From Patescibacteria group bacterium UBA6164 (GTDB lineage: Bacteria > Patescibacteriota > Gracilibacteria > BD1-5 > UBA6164), in the NCBI GenBank assembly GCA_002422305.1, contig DIUG01000019.1, positions 26,739 to 74,543 of the forward strand: a DNA stretch of 47,805 bases, read 5' to 3'. The notes below the pieces were generated by a model. The model was not told where the DNA came from and did not search any database. It saw only the letters and a list, made by a program, of their open reading frames with translations. Both the position numbers and the translations under genes were made by a program. Position 1 is the stretch's first letter. Each line of letters starts with the position of its first letter. Below, piece by piece: positions 30,412 through 40,828 of this stretch.

Positions 30412-33312
30412 ATGTCTAATTTATGAGAACTAAGAGTATGACTTTCCGTAGATGAAAATACTATTAGATCAACAACAATGAAAATAAAAAGTGAGTTTCA
30501 AAAAGCTTGAGAAAGTGTTGAAAAAAGTTTATGAAATTCTTGAAGTAAATGATTAAAAGATATAAAAACTGAATCAGAAAAAGCAGTAAAAACAATATGA
30601 TGATTAAATACTAAATTAAAAAGTTTAAATGATGAATTAAATCAAACACAAATATGAAGTAAAAGATTTAAAGAACTTCAAAATGAAATCAAAAAAACTG
30701 AAACTGAACTTGGTAAAGTTTCAAATAATACATCAAAATTATGATGATTTTTTAAATGAATTTGATGAGCTATTGCTTCAGCTTTTAGTATTTATGCAGT
30801 TTGAAATTTTATAAAACAAATAGGTATTTTATCAGCTCAAGTAGAGCAATCAAAAATAAGTTTCGAAACTCTGCTTGGTTCTGAAGAAAAAGCTTTGCAA
30901 ATGTTAAATGACATTGATGAATTAGCTTCTAAAACTCCATTTAATAAGTTAGGTTTAACAAGCTCAATACAACAACTTATATGATTTTGATTTGAATGAG
31001 AAAAAGCCCTAGCTACTACAAAAGTTTTATGAGATTCAATAAGTGCTGTAGGTAGATGACAAGATGATTTGAACTGAGTTATTTTAGCCTTATGACAAAT
31101 TGAAGCTAAATGAAAACTATCTACTGAAGAAGTTTTGCAAATGGCTGAAAGAGGTCTGCCAATATTTAAGATCTTAGAAGAACAGTTATGACTAACAAAA
31201 AAACAACTTTGAGATTTATGAAATCAATGAATTAGTTCTTCAACTGCTATAAATGCTATACTTACAGGTTTAAATGAAAGGTTTGCTTGAAGTATGGAAA
31301 AACAAAGTAAAACATTAAGCTGAATGTGGAGTAATTTAGTAGATAATGTACAAATTGCTTGAGCAAAAATGTGAATGTGAATATCGGATTCTTTAAAATG
31401 AATTATTTGAAGTATAAACTGATTTTTACAAAATAATATGTCTTCAATAATTGATTTTTGAAGTGATATTGCAACAAATGTAATCAATATCTGAAAAGCT
31501 ATTGCTGGAATATTTATGAGTGTTTTTGAAATAATTACTGAGGCATTTTGAATACTAACTTGAGAAAATAAAAAACAAGCTCAAGACAATTTCAAAATAT
31601 TTAAGTTTTTAGCAATGGCAATATCAAATTGATTTCAGGCTATTTATATAATCATAAATACTGTTTTATGAAGCATATTCTGAGCTATAAAAACACTTTG
31701 AACATGACTTTGAAACTTCTTTTGAGCAAGTTTGAATATTGTAAAATTAGCATGAAAATCAGCTGTAAATTATGTTATTTGAATAATAAACTGAGCAATA
31801 GATAAAGTAAATGTAGTTTTACAAATTTTATGAAGAAAAACTATAGATCATATAAAAGAAGTAAATACTGAAATGGAAAAGCTAGTATTAGAAAACTGAC
31901 AGTGACTTGAGAATACCAAAAAAGCTTGGACTGATAGTTGGGATAAAATAAAAACAAATAATTCAAAGGCTTTTGATAGAATGCTTGAAAATATTGATAA
32001 TTATGAAAATGATTTAAAAGATACTTGAAAAACTAGCACTTGAGTATTCGATAAAATAAATTCAACTATTGAGTGACTTTGAAATACTTATGATCAAACA
32101 GGATGAAAATCAAAAGAAATGTGAAAGTCATGAGCTCAAGCATGAGATCAAATAAAAGAAAGTATGAACTGACTAGAAAATAGCTTTAAATCTTATAATG
32201 ATTTAATAAAAGAATCAGATAAATTAAATGAAAATTTAGCAAAAAATACTAAAAAATATAATGATGAAATTGAAGAGTGACTCAGAAAAATAAATAATCA
32301 GCTAGAAGAAAGTAATAAAAAATATAGAGAAAAAATAGATTTAATTGTAAAAGAAAGAAATGAAAAACTTTGAGAAAATGATACAGATACTCAAGAAAAA
32401 TTAGCAAAAAGACTTTTGGAAATTGAAAAAGAAAAAAAAGAAATTGAAATTGAACTTGCTTCTCTTGATATTAGCTATGAAGAAAAACTTAATAAACAAG
32501 ATAAACTAAATTCATTATTAAAAGAAGAACTTGAAGCTCAACAAATAATAGATCAAAAAATATTTGAAAGAGTAAAAAAATATGAACAGGCTTCTGAAAT
32601 TTGAAAAATACTTATAGATCAGGAAAAAGAAAAGCAAAAAATTATATCTGAATCAAATGAGAAAACTACTCAAGCTGAATCAGAATTAGAAAAAGAAAAA
32701 GAATTACTTGAAAGAAAACAAAGGTTTTATGAATTTTTTTCTGAGAAGAAAAGAATTACTGAAGCAGAAATAGAAAAAATATTAAAGGATGAAAGATTTT
32801 TAAGATTATCTGAAGAAGAACAATCCCTTATTCTTAAGTTAGCAAGAGAAAAGGAGGAACTTACTAGACAAAAAGATGAAGCTATAAATCTACAAATAGA
32901 AATAAATCAAAAAACAAGAGAATTATCAGCTATAACAACACAAATACTAAAAGATAATGTTTCGAGTTTATCAGTTTCATATTCTGCTTTAATAAATCAA
33001 ATAAACAATGCTATATCTGCTCAAAAGAGATTAAATGCATTAAAATCTAGCTCTTCAAATGGATTCGCTGATTGAGGTTATACATGAGATGGATGAAAAA
33101 ATGAAGTAGCTTGAGTCGTTCATAAATGAGAATATGTATTAAGCCAAGAAATGCTTAAAAAAATGCCAAATATAGTTCCTGATTTAGAAATGATTAGAAA
33201 TTGAAGAACGGTTAATAATAACTATTCAAAAAAGATAGATGTATGAAGTGTAAGTGTTTCAAACAGTGTAGATTTAGAAACTTTCTTTGATAAATTAAAA
33301 TTTAGAATGTAA
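30412..33312 (+). CDS. Tape measure protein
   Basis: 966 aa, the longest gene of the prophage; it sets tail length. The N-terminus is a coiled coil. ISFETLLGSEEKALQMLNDIDELASKTPFN then VLGDSISAVGRGQDDLNGV and QMAERGLPIFKILEEQLG form the conserved TMP block. Hydrophobic helices lie at about 320-470. A long Lys/Glu coiled coil covers about 600-860. The C-terminus has NGFADGGYTGDGGKNEVAGVVHKGEYVLSQEML, the GGYTG...GEYV motif of many tape measures. At about 0.34 nm per residue in an extended coil it would give a tail roughly 140 nm long (inference). Confidence 0.92.
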
Positions 33313-33321
33313 CAAAAATTT

Positions 33322-34194
33322 ATGGATTTAAAACAAGCAAAAATAAACTGACAAGATATTTTAAAAGATGGTAATTCCTGAATTTTCTATACTTTTAAAG
33401 ATTGGAGAAAATTATCTACAACTGACAATTCAGAAAATATTGATGGAGTGCATGGTAGAAATGTAAGTCCTACTTATGCAAGAATTAGAATCATAACTTT
33501 TGAATGAATAAGTGATAGAATTTGAAATCCAATGCTGGATCAAGAACAGATAGAATATCTACAAAAGATATTTGCTATGCAATGAGATTTATCAAAACTT
33601 GATGAAAAACAGTTATACATAAAAGATTTATATGATAACGAGTGGATTTTAAATGTGAAAATAAAAGAACCTCTTGAAATCATAGAATGAGATGAAGATT
33701 TTGTTTGAAGTCATTGGAAATGGAGAATAGTTTTAGAAAGTACAAAAGAACCTATTTATAAAAGCTTAAATGAGTTAATAAAAGCATCTACTGAGTGACA
33801 TTATTGAGGTTTTAAATTGTGATTAAAACTATCTAATCCATTTAATAAAATAGATAATATTATTGAGTGTAATACTTCTTGAAATATAGAAACTTCAGCT
33901 CGTATAGAGATAACTGCTAATTGAGAAATAAATAGACCTTTGATGATAAAGGATTTAACTAAAAATACTTTTTTCTGACTTGATATTGATGCTGTTTCTT
34001 GAGATAAAATAATTATTGATTCTTGAAAGTATACTGTCACAAAAAATTGAGAAAATATTTTATATTCTAGAATTCCAGGAAGTATGTGGACGAGAATCTG
34101 AGAATCAACAAAACTGCTCATTGAAGATAAAGATGGTAATATTCCTTTTAATGATTTTAGTGTAAATATTTATTTCCGTAATGCACTTTTATAA
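33322..34194 (+). CDS. Distal tail protein (Dit-like)
   Basis: 290 aa after the tape measure, the place of Dit. IFYTFKDWRKLSTTDNSENIDGVHGRNVSPTYARIRIITFEG and WILNVKIKEPLEIIEGDEDF with WKWRIVLESTKEPIY show the beta-sandwich pattern of siphovirus distal tail proteins. The C-terminal half (SGKYTVTKNGENILYSRIP, IYFRNALL) is a second beta domain. It forms the hub between tube and baseplate. Overlaps the next start by one base. Confidence 0.75.
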
Positions 34195-35222
34195 TGTTTG
34201 TAATTTATATAAATAATATTTTATGAGAAAATATATCTCAGATTTTTGAAGTAAATAATCTTGAAGTAAAGCTGAAATTAAATGATATTTCAACTGCTAG
34301 TTTTGAAGTGTCCAATCTTTATGTTGAAAATTCATATGTAAATTTTAAAGAATTCAATGAAGTAATTATCTATAAAATAGAAAATAATATAGAAAAATTA
34401 ATGTTTTCTTGAATTATTAGATCCGTTGAAGCTGACTTGTTTAAAACAAAAGTTATACTCAATGATAAAATATTTTTACTAAAAAATAAGCTTTTATATT
34501 CAGATAAAACATATGAAAATATTGCAATAAATTTAATACTTACTGAAATCTTAAATGAAATAAATTCCAGGTATTATTCTTGAATTATTTTAGAAACTAA
34601 TGCAAATGAGTTAGTTACAAAAAACTATAGAAAATGACAAACTTATTTTGATATATTAAAAGATCTAGCACTTAACTGATATGAGTTTGAAGTAAAAGAT
34701 AACAAACTATATTTTAAAGAATCAATATGAATAGATAGAACTTCTTGAGTTAATTTTGTAGAATTTTCATATGATATAAAGTTCCCTTGAAGTAGGACTA
34801 TTGATACAGCAAAAATGGAATATGATAGTGATAATATTACCTCTGTAATTTTGCAAAAAGATACTTGAGAATCTGTAAGCATGGAGAGTATTGAAGATTT
34901 TTGAAGAAATGAAAAATATTTTACTTCCTGAGATAAAGATATATTGCTTGATCAGAGAAAATGATCTGTAAAAGAATATGAAATCACACCTATCGCTCAC
35001 GATTTTTTTGTAGCAAATTTATGAGATACTGTAAAAGTTTTTATTGATGCTTGAAATGATATAATTTATTTTAATTGATGACTAAAAGTTATTGAAAAAA
35101 ATTATAAATCTTGAGAACTCGACAATGTTTCAATAAGACTTAGTACTTGATCAGTAAAAACATTAAATTTAATAGAAACTATACAAGATTTAAGAAATAG
35201 AACGAGAAACCTTGAGATATAA
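34194..35222 (+). CDS. Tail-tip/baseplate protein (Tal- or gp37-like)
   Basis: 342 aa. The N-terminus FEVNNLEVKLKLNDISTASFEV with KMEYD/VYKIENN-like beta strands, KLMFSGIIRSVEADLFKTKVIL and YRKGQTYFDILKDLALNGYEFEV resembles the hub fold of Siphovirus gp37-type proteins. The C-terminus VKVFIDAGNDIIYFNGGLKVIEK and LSTGSVKTLNLIETIQDL is typical of the last beta-domain. A degenerate copy of the intergenic motif (AAACCTTGAGATA) is inside the last codons, before copy 6. Confidence 0.65.
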
Positions 35223-35273
35223 AAGACCTTGAGGGGAAACAAAGTAGCTGTAATATTTTTACAGTTATTTTTT
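35220..35273 (+). repeat. Conserved intergenic element, copy 6 (before fibre), with a decayed half-copy upstream
   Basis: TAAAAGACCTTGAGGGGAAA, where TAA is the stop of the baseplate gene. The stem AGTAGCTGTAA (35243-35253)/TTACAGTTATT (35259-35269) has two wobble pairs and a T-run follows. The fibre ATG is 65 nt after the start. AAACCTTGAGATA at 35208-35220 repeats the box imperfectly. Confidence 0.85.
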
Positions 35274-35284
35274 ATTTTCAAAAT

Positions 35285-37495
35285 ATGCAAAGAGTTGCTT
35301 TAATAAACTGAGAAAATATAAATCAAGATTATGATTTATTAAAAATATTTCAAGCTCTAGCAACTTCATGAGTGGCTGAGTGATTAGAAGTGCAAAATGG
35401 AATAGTTACTCCTTGATTTGCTTTTATTAACATAGTAAGAGATGGAATAACATTTCCAGTTTTATTTCAAAATACTTCTAATTTAAATATTGATACAACA
35501 TGAACTAAAAAAGTTTTTATAGAGTTAGATCAAGTGAAAATTGATGATGGATCAGAAAATAATTCTGATTGAACTTGAATCTGAGAAATAAAAACTTGAA
35601 GTGATTATCCAACTACTAATTTTTTGAAATTAGCTTCTATTGATTCTTGAAATATTACTGATGAAAGAGATTTTATCACAACAAAAGAGTACTTAAATAT
35701 CACAAAAATGTGAAATGTTTTTAATTGAGCGAATCAGCTTATAAAAACAGATTCACAGTGAAAAATACCAGTTTTAGATGGAAGTAATATTACTTGAATA
35801 AAAGCTGAAGTTAATAGTTCAAGTTTAAAATATATGTTATGAAGTGAGTGAATAGTTTGAAAAGCTTACAGTGTTATAGATTATGCACAAATTAACTGAC
35901 AAAATACTCATTGAATGTGACAACCAGGTCAGCAAATAATTGCTCAAAGTTTCTTCTGACAAAAAACTCCTATAACAAATATTATTTTATTTTTATCAAA
36001 ATTTAATACTCCAAGTGATACTGTATTTATAGAAATTAGACCTGATAATGCTTGAAATCCATGATCACAAGTTTTGGCAACATCACAAACTATATCATAC
36101 GATAACATATCTACTTCAGCATCAGAAAAAGAGTTTACTTTTTTAACTCCTGTATTTTTAGAACCATTTCAAAAATATTGGATTAATGTAAAAAGAAGCT
36201 GATGAAATGATAATATAAATTATTATTGAGTTTGATTTTTTAGTTCTTCAACTTTCACATGAGAAACTAAAAAGTGGAATTGAACTAGTTGGATAAGTGA
36301 TTCTTGAAATATTTATTTTAAAATATCTTGATATAAATTAGCAATTAAATGATGAGATAATTTTGTTTGAATATGTCAACAAGCTTGAGGTATTTGAGAA
36401 GAATCAATTTTTAATCAATTTTATGATTGAAATCAACTAAGTCTAGTTACTTGAAATTATTACTGATATGATTCAAACTGAAATTTAATATGATGATATG
36501 ATTTTAGAGCAATTTCTGAAACTGAAATTTTATTTGATTCAAGTACGATGTGAACTGATAAATTTTTCTGAAACTGATCTAATTGAGATTTAATAATAAG
36601 TTCTTGAAATTACAATCTAGCAGTTTGAGAATACAACTATTCAAATGTAATAATAAAAGAGTGAGCTACACTAAATATCACTTGAACATTAACTACACTT
36701 ATAAAAGTAAATAATCTTTTTGAAAATAATGGTACTTTAAAAGCTGATTGAATTTGAAATACTTGAAGTTTTACACTTCCAAATTGAACTATTTTATATC
36801 CTGGATCTCCTGGTAAATGATGAAATTGATGAGCTGGATGAAATGCATCAATAAATTGAATAGCATATTGATGAGCTGGATGAACTTGAAGTACTAGTTG
36901 ATATGGTTGAGGTGGTTGAGGTTGAGCATCAGATAGTTACTGATGATGAGCTTGATGAACTTGATGATTTCCTGGATGACTTTGATGAGCTGGTCGGTGA
37001 TGATGAGCTTGATGAAATGCTTATTGAAATAGCTGACAATGAGCTAATTGGAATTGATGAAGTTTTGCACCACAAGGTTGATGACTTTCTGGTTGATGAT
37101 GATGAAGTAAATCAAACTGAGCTTGAGCATGATGATGAGCATGATGAGTAAAATGATGAGATTGATGAATTGTTGTAATTTATGCAAATAAAGTTTGATG
37201 AAGTTGAGTTGTTAGTCTTAAGGGATTAAACTGATGAGTTTGATGAAATTGATGAGCATGAAATAGTGATAGTTCATGACCAGGATGATGAGGTGGTGGA
37301 TGAGGTGGTTGAGGTTGAGGATGATTATCTGTAATTGTTTATAACAACGATTATTCTTGATTTAATTATCAATTAACAGCTTGAACTTGATGAGCTTGAT
37401 GAACTGCCTGATCTTTTTGATGAGCTGTAGCATGAACTATTTGAGATCCTTGAAGTATCTGAAAGCAAAATAAAATATCTTTTAACTCAATTTAA
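35285..37495 (+). CDS. Tail fibre with a glycine-rich C-terminal domain
   Basis: 736 aa. The N-terminal about 200 residues look like a tail-attachment domain (TSGVAEGLEVQNGIVTPGFAFINIVRDG...). The middle contains a jelly-roll-like part with QQIIAQSFFGQKTPITNIIL and VFLEPFQKYWINVKRSG, like carbohydrate-binding modules. From about residue 500 the chain is a glycine-rich repeat (GGNGGAGGN, GGGGGG, GGAGGTGG) similar to polyglycine-II sandwich adhesins of phage S16 type, the probable receptor-binding tip. Most of these glycines are TGA. The frame is closed by TAA at 37493. Confidence 0.8.
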
Positions 37496-37496
37496 A

Positions 37497-37919
37497 ATGA
37501 AAAATGAAATTGATTTTAATACTCTTACTTTAGATCAACAAGAAATGTTAAATATAGGCTACATTTTTAAACTAGATGATTCTTGAAATTTACAAACTCT
37601 AGAACCAAAGAAAAAAACTAAAGAATTTATTGAATATAAAAAACAATTAATTCAAAAAGAATTTGATTACCAATATTCAAAATTAATAAGTTGATATTGA
37701 GAATGAGAAGTTTATAGCTGGAATCAAAAAGTTTTAGAAGCTGAAAAAGTTAAAAATTGAGAAAAATCAGATTATTTAGAGAAATTATGTATTGAATGAG
37801 AATCTGCAGAAAATTTAGCTGAAATTATATTAATAAAGCATAAAGAGTTTGTTTTAACTTATTCTAAAATAGAGAAAAATAAAAGACTTGAATTACAAAA
37901 ATTATTTGATAACCAATAA
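37497..37919 (+). CDS. Unknown protein after the fibre gene
   Basis: 140 aa, helical and acidic. DFNTLTLDQQEMLNIGYIFKL then KEFIEYKKQLIQKEF and a C-terminal Lys/Glu-rich part. The position fits a fibre assembly chaperone or host-lysis accessory. No family recognised. Confidence 0.5.
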
Positions 37920-37923
37920 AAAT

Positions 37924-38136
37924 ATGTGAAATCACGATGATTTAATATTTGAGAAACTAGAAAAAATACTAGTTCAAACAACAAAAACAAATTGAAGAGT
38001 AAATAGACTCGAAGAAGATGTTGATAAACATTGAAAAGAAATCTCTGCTATCAATAAAAGAATTTATATAGCTATGGGATGATTAAGTATTTTAACAATG
38101 TTTTGAGAAAAAATTTTAGAATCTTTTACAAAATAA
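37924..38136 (+). CDS. Holin-like membrane protein
   Basis: 70 aa. The N-terminal half is a short coiled coil (LIFEKLEKILVQTTKTNGRVNRLEEDVDKHGKE). One hydrophobic segment, RIYIAMGGLSILTMFGEKIL, follows. This matches small XhlA-type holin-associated proteins that sit in the lysis module, and the endolysin is two genes downstream. Confidence 0.65.
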
Positions 38137-38137
38137 T

Positions 38138-38611
38138 ATGAGATATTCACAAGCTATTTTAAACAAAAACTGATTACTACAAAAAATCCCATGAACTGAT
38201 TATTGGGAAGTAAAAAAAGAATTTGTATGGTATGTAAATTATGAAACTAAATTGAGTTTTATAATAATACCTGAATGATTTAAAACTGACTTTTGAAGTA
38301 TTCCGAAGTTTTTACAAAACATATTTTCTCAAACAAAATATGTTTGATACATACTCCATGATTATTTGTATTCAAAAGATTCAAAAATTTTGATTTCAAA
38401 TACTTGAAATAGTTTTGATGAAGAAATATCAAAACTAAGAGTTACATTTGATATAAATAGTAAAGAACAGTTATTTGCAACACCAAATAGATGTTTTGCT
38501 GATAAGACACTAAGAGAATCAATAAAAGTTGAATGATCATGATTTTTAGAAAGAAATTTTGTTTATTTAGCTGTGAGATTATTTTGATTTTTATATTTTA
38601 AAAATAACTAA
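38138..38611 (+). CDS. DUF1353-like phage protein
   Basis: 157 aa. FIIIPEGFKTDFGSIPKFLQNIF and YILHDYLYSKD are the two conserved blocks of DUF1353 (P-x-G-F-x-T-D-x-x-S-I-P-R/K and H-D-x-L-Y), found in phage lysis and tail regions. Its function is not known. The gene lies between a holin-like gene and the endolysin, with 1-bp spacings. Confidence 0.85.
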
Positions 38612-38612
38612 T

Positions 38613-39131
38613 ATGCAAACATATAGATGACTTGATAAATTAGATCCAAAATTTAGAAAAAAAGTAGAACTATTTTTAAAAGAAGTTTGAAATAAGATTT
38701 TTATAACTGAAAGCTGGAGAAGTCAGGAAAGGCAAAATTATCTCTACTCTTTATGAAGAAGTATTCCAGGAAAAACAGTAACATGGACTAAGGATTCAGA
38801 ACATACAAAATGACTCGCAATAGATATTGCCTTTAACTGAAAAGAACTTTATCCAAACGATATTTACTTATGGAAAGAAATATCTGAAATTGCTAAAAAA
38901 TACTGAATAGATTGGTGATACGATTTATGGAAAACAGATAAACCACACTTTCAAGATAACTGAAAAGAGTTAGTTGAAGAAAATAGTATTTTTCTAAAAG
39001 ATTCTAAATTTGCAGGATTTATAAAAGATAATTTAGATAAATGATTTAAGTTTAATGATTATCTAGATGATAGACCAGCTACAATTGCTGATGTAAAAGA
39101 ATTGATTACATTGTATGATCAAAGGAAATAA
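38613..39131 (+). CDS. M15 peptidase endolysin (L-Ala-D-Glu peptidase type)
   Basis: 172 aa. A zinc peptidase that cleaves peptidoglycan stem peptides in lysis. ITESWRSQERQNYLY, SEHTKGLAIDIAF (His64, Asp71) and KTDKPHFQD (His112) are the three VanY/CwlK-type motifs. The C-terminal about 45 residues (FAGFIKDNLDKGFKFNDYLDDRPATIADV) are like the attachment tails of phage T5-type endolysins. No signal peptide, so export depends on the holin. Followed by a strong terminator. Confidence 0.9.
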
Positions 39132-39174
39132 AAAAATTTGTAAAAACTTATAAAAATATTATACTTCGTGAGTT

Positions 39175-39220
39175 AATGTTATTTATTGAATGAAATCCGA
39201 TAAATAACATTTTATATTTT
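39175..39220 (+). terminator. Rho-independent terminator after endolysin
   Basis: Perfect 12-bp stem AATGTTATTTAT (39175-39186)/ATAAATAACATT (39200-39211), 13-nt loop, then TTATATTTTTT. It ends the late phage transcript. Confidence 0.85.
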
Positions 39221-39232
39221 TTATATTTTTTT

Positions 39233-39436
39233 ATGGATATTAAAAATAAATTTTGAAAAAAGATAAAAGAAATAAGACTACAAAGTTGAATATCTCAAGA
39301 AAAACTTTCAGAGATTTCATGAATTCATAGAACTTATATTTCTTCAGTTGAAAGATGACTTAAGAATATATCTTTGGAAAATATAGAAAAAATTTCTATT
39401 TGATTAAATGTAGAAATTAAAGATTTATTTGATTAA
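39233..39436 (+). CDS. XRE-type regulator, possible restriction-modification controller
   Basis: 67 aa, nearly all HTH: FGKKIKEIRLQSGISQEKLSEISG then IHRTYISSVERGLKNISLENIEKIS. The size and motif HRTYISxVERGxRNIS are those of C proteins that delay restriction endonuclease expression. It lies 10 bp upstream of the endonuclease gene in the same operon, which strengthens the call. C-boxes were not clearly identified. It could instead belong to the phage. Confidence 0.8.
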
Positions 39437-39446
39437 TTCTATTTAT

Positions 39447-40802
39447 ATGAGTGAAAGAAAATGGCATCCTAATTTTATAAAATATGTAAATTTTATTATA
39501 AATCACACTAATTATAAATGATTATTTGTAGAAACAAAAGAAGATTGAATTCCTAAATGGGTAGTTACTTGAAAATCAGAAAATTGATTAAAAAGAAGAG
39601 CATGGTGGGATAAAAAATGTAATGAATATTGAATAAAAATAGAAGCTTGATGCTATGCAAAAATTGCTTTAATTAACCATCCTACTCAAAAACATACCTG
39701 TCAAATATGTTGAAAAGAATTAAGTATTAAATATGTTTATCCAAATAAAAGAACTTTAACATTTATAAATAAAAATTTTAACTTAAATTTAGAGCCATTT
39801 ACTTTAGATATTTTTGAGATAATTAATACTATAAAAAATAATTCAATATTTTTGTCTAAATTTCAAACTCTATTTAAAAAAGATAAATTTAATTCATATG
39901 ATGAATTATTAAATGTTGTGAATAAATATGTTATAAATTGAGATAAATGATATTTTTCTCCTTGAGCAATGAGTAATTCTCCAGATAGATTTGATTGATA
40001 TCATTCAGATTGAGCTTGTTGCAGACATGAATCAGATAAATGAAGACATAAAGATAATTTACAAAGATATACTCAAGATAGAAGAGTTTATGAAAATTGG
40101 GTAGAATGAGACTGGAAAAAGGCAGATAGATTGATGGCTATGTTTGGAAAAAATTGAGTATCAGCTGATCATATATGACCAATCTCTTTATGATTTTGCC
40201 ATAGACCTAAATTTACTCCTATGTCTAAAGAAAATAATTCTTCTAAATGAAACAGAATGTCATATAGTGATGTAAAAATATTAATAGAAGATGAAAAAAA
40301 AGAAAAAATTATGTCATGGTATTGAAAGTATTTATGGGATAATCTTAAAAATAAAGTTGTTGATGATAAAGGAGCAAAAAAATTAAGTGATCTATTATCA
40401 AAAAATACACAAATTTCATTAAATATTTTATCTATAATACATAAGGAATGATATTCTGATTTTTTAATTAAAACATATCTTTATCCTGATTATTCATTTT
40501 TTGATCATAAAATAATTTGATTTAATCATGAAGATGGAACTTATGAAAGTGTAGAATCTAAAGAAGTTAATAGACAAGAACAACATAATAATGTTCAAAG
40601 ATATATTAGAATTGCATTAGAAACTTTAGAAATATATTCTGAAAAAGAAAATAGAAAAAATATTAAATATATTCAAAATATTGATCATTGAATACTTAAA
40701 AATATTTTTTTATTATTAGATAATAAAGATTATAAAAATGCTGATTTAAAAGTAAAAGAATTGGTAGAATATATTTGAAGAGAATTAATAAAAGAGTGGT
40801 AG
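39447..40802 (+). CDS. Type IIS restriction endonuclease, Alw26I/Eco31I/Esp3I family (HNH)
   Basis: 451 aa. The N-terminus WHPNFIKYVNFIINHTNYKGL and WVVTGKSENGLKRRAWWDKK with CQICGKELS (zinc-type CxxC) is recalled from Alw26I/Eco31I/Esp3I enzymes. A nuclease core SADHIGPISLGFCH (Asp241, His242) followed by ENNSSKGN (Asn263/264/269) is a beta-beta-alpha metal (HNH) site, as described for Eco31I. Family members recognise GTCTC-containing sites and cut outside; the exact site here cannot be told. The usual length is over 500 aa, so this is a compact member. It converges with its methylase genes, the stop codons abutting. Confidence 0.8.
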
Positions 40803-40828
40803 TTATCTACATCACTCTTTTATTAATT
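40783..40828. terminator. Bidirectional terminator formed by the ends of the endonuclease and methylase genes
   Basis: AATTAATAAAAGAGTG (40783-40798) and its exact reverse complement (40813-40828) enclose the two adjoining stop codons, with an inner TAG/CTA pair. The stem is coding in both directions, giving both proteins a C-terminal LIKE. A-rich and T-rich flanks let it act as terminator both ways. Confidence 0.8.

Larger units (their letters stand above)
10954..39225. mobile_element. Siphovirus-type prophage next to tRNA-Lys (right end not seen)
   Basis: A continuous phage gene set runs from a serine recombinase that overlaps tRNA-Lys to an endolysin followed by a strong terminator. The order (lysogeny, early/recombination, replication, terminase, portal, head, connectors, tail, tape measure, baseplate, fibre, lysis) is that of HK97-type siphoviruses. 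All genes use UGA for Gly like the host, so the phage is adapted to this code. A second copy of the tRNA 3' end was not found in the window. The true right border may therefore be further right, and the defence genes after 39.2 kb may belong to the element. Confidence 0.9.

Noticed and set aside
21563..35285. The repeated boxes as a CRISPR array or insertion sequence remnants
   Set aside because: Copies are kilobases apart, each before a gene start, with no spacers, no target duplications and no transposase.
36903..37151. Open frame coding an acidic Asp/Glu/Leu-rich 82-aa protein
   Set aside because: It is the +1 shadow of TGATGA-rich glycine codons (GATGAT... read as Asp) within the fibre gene.
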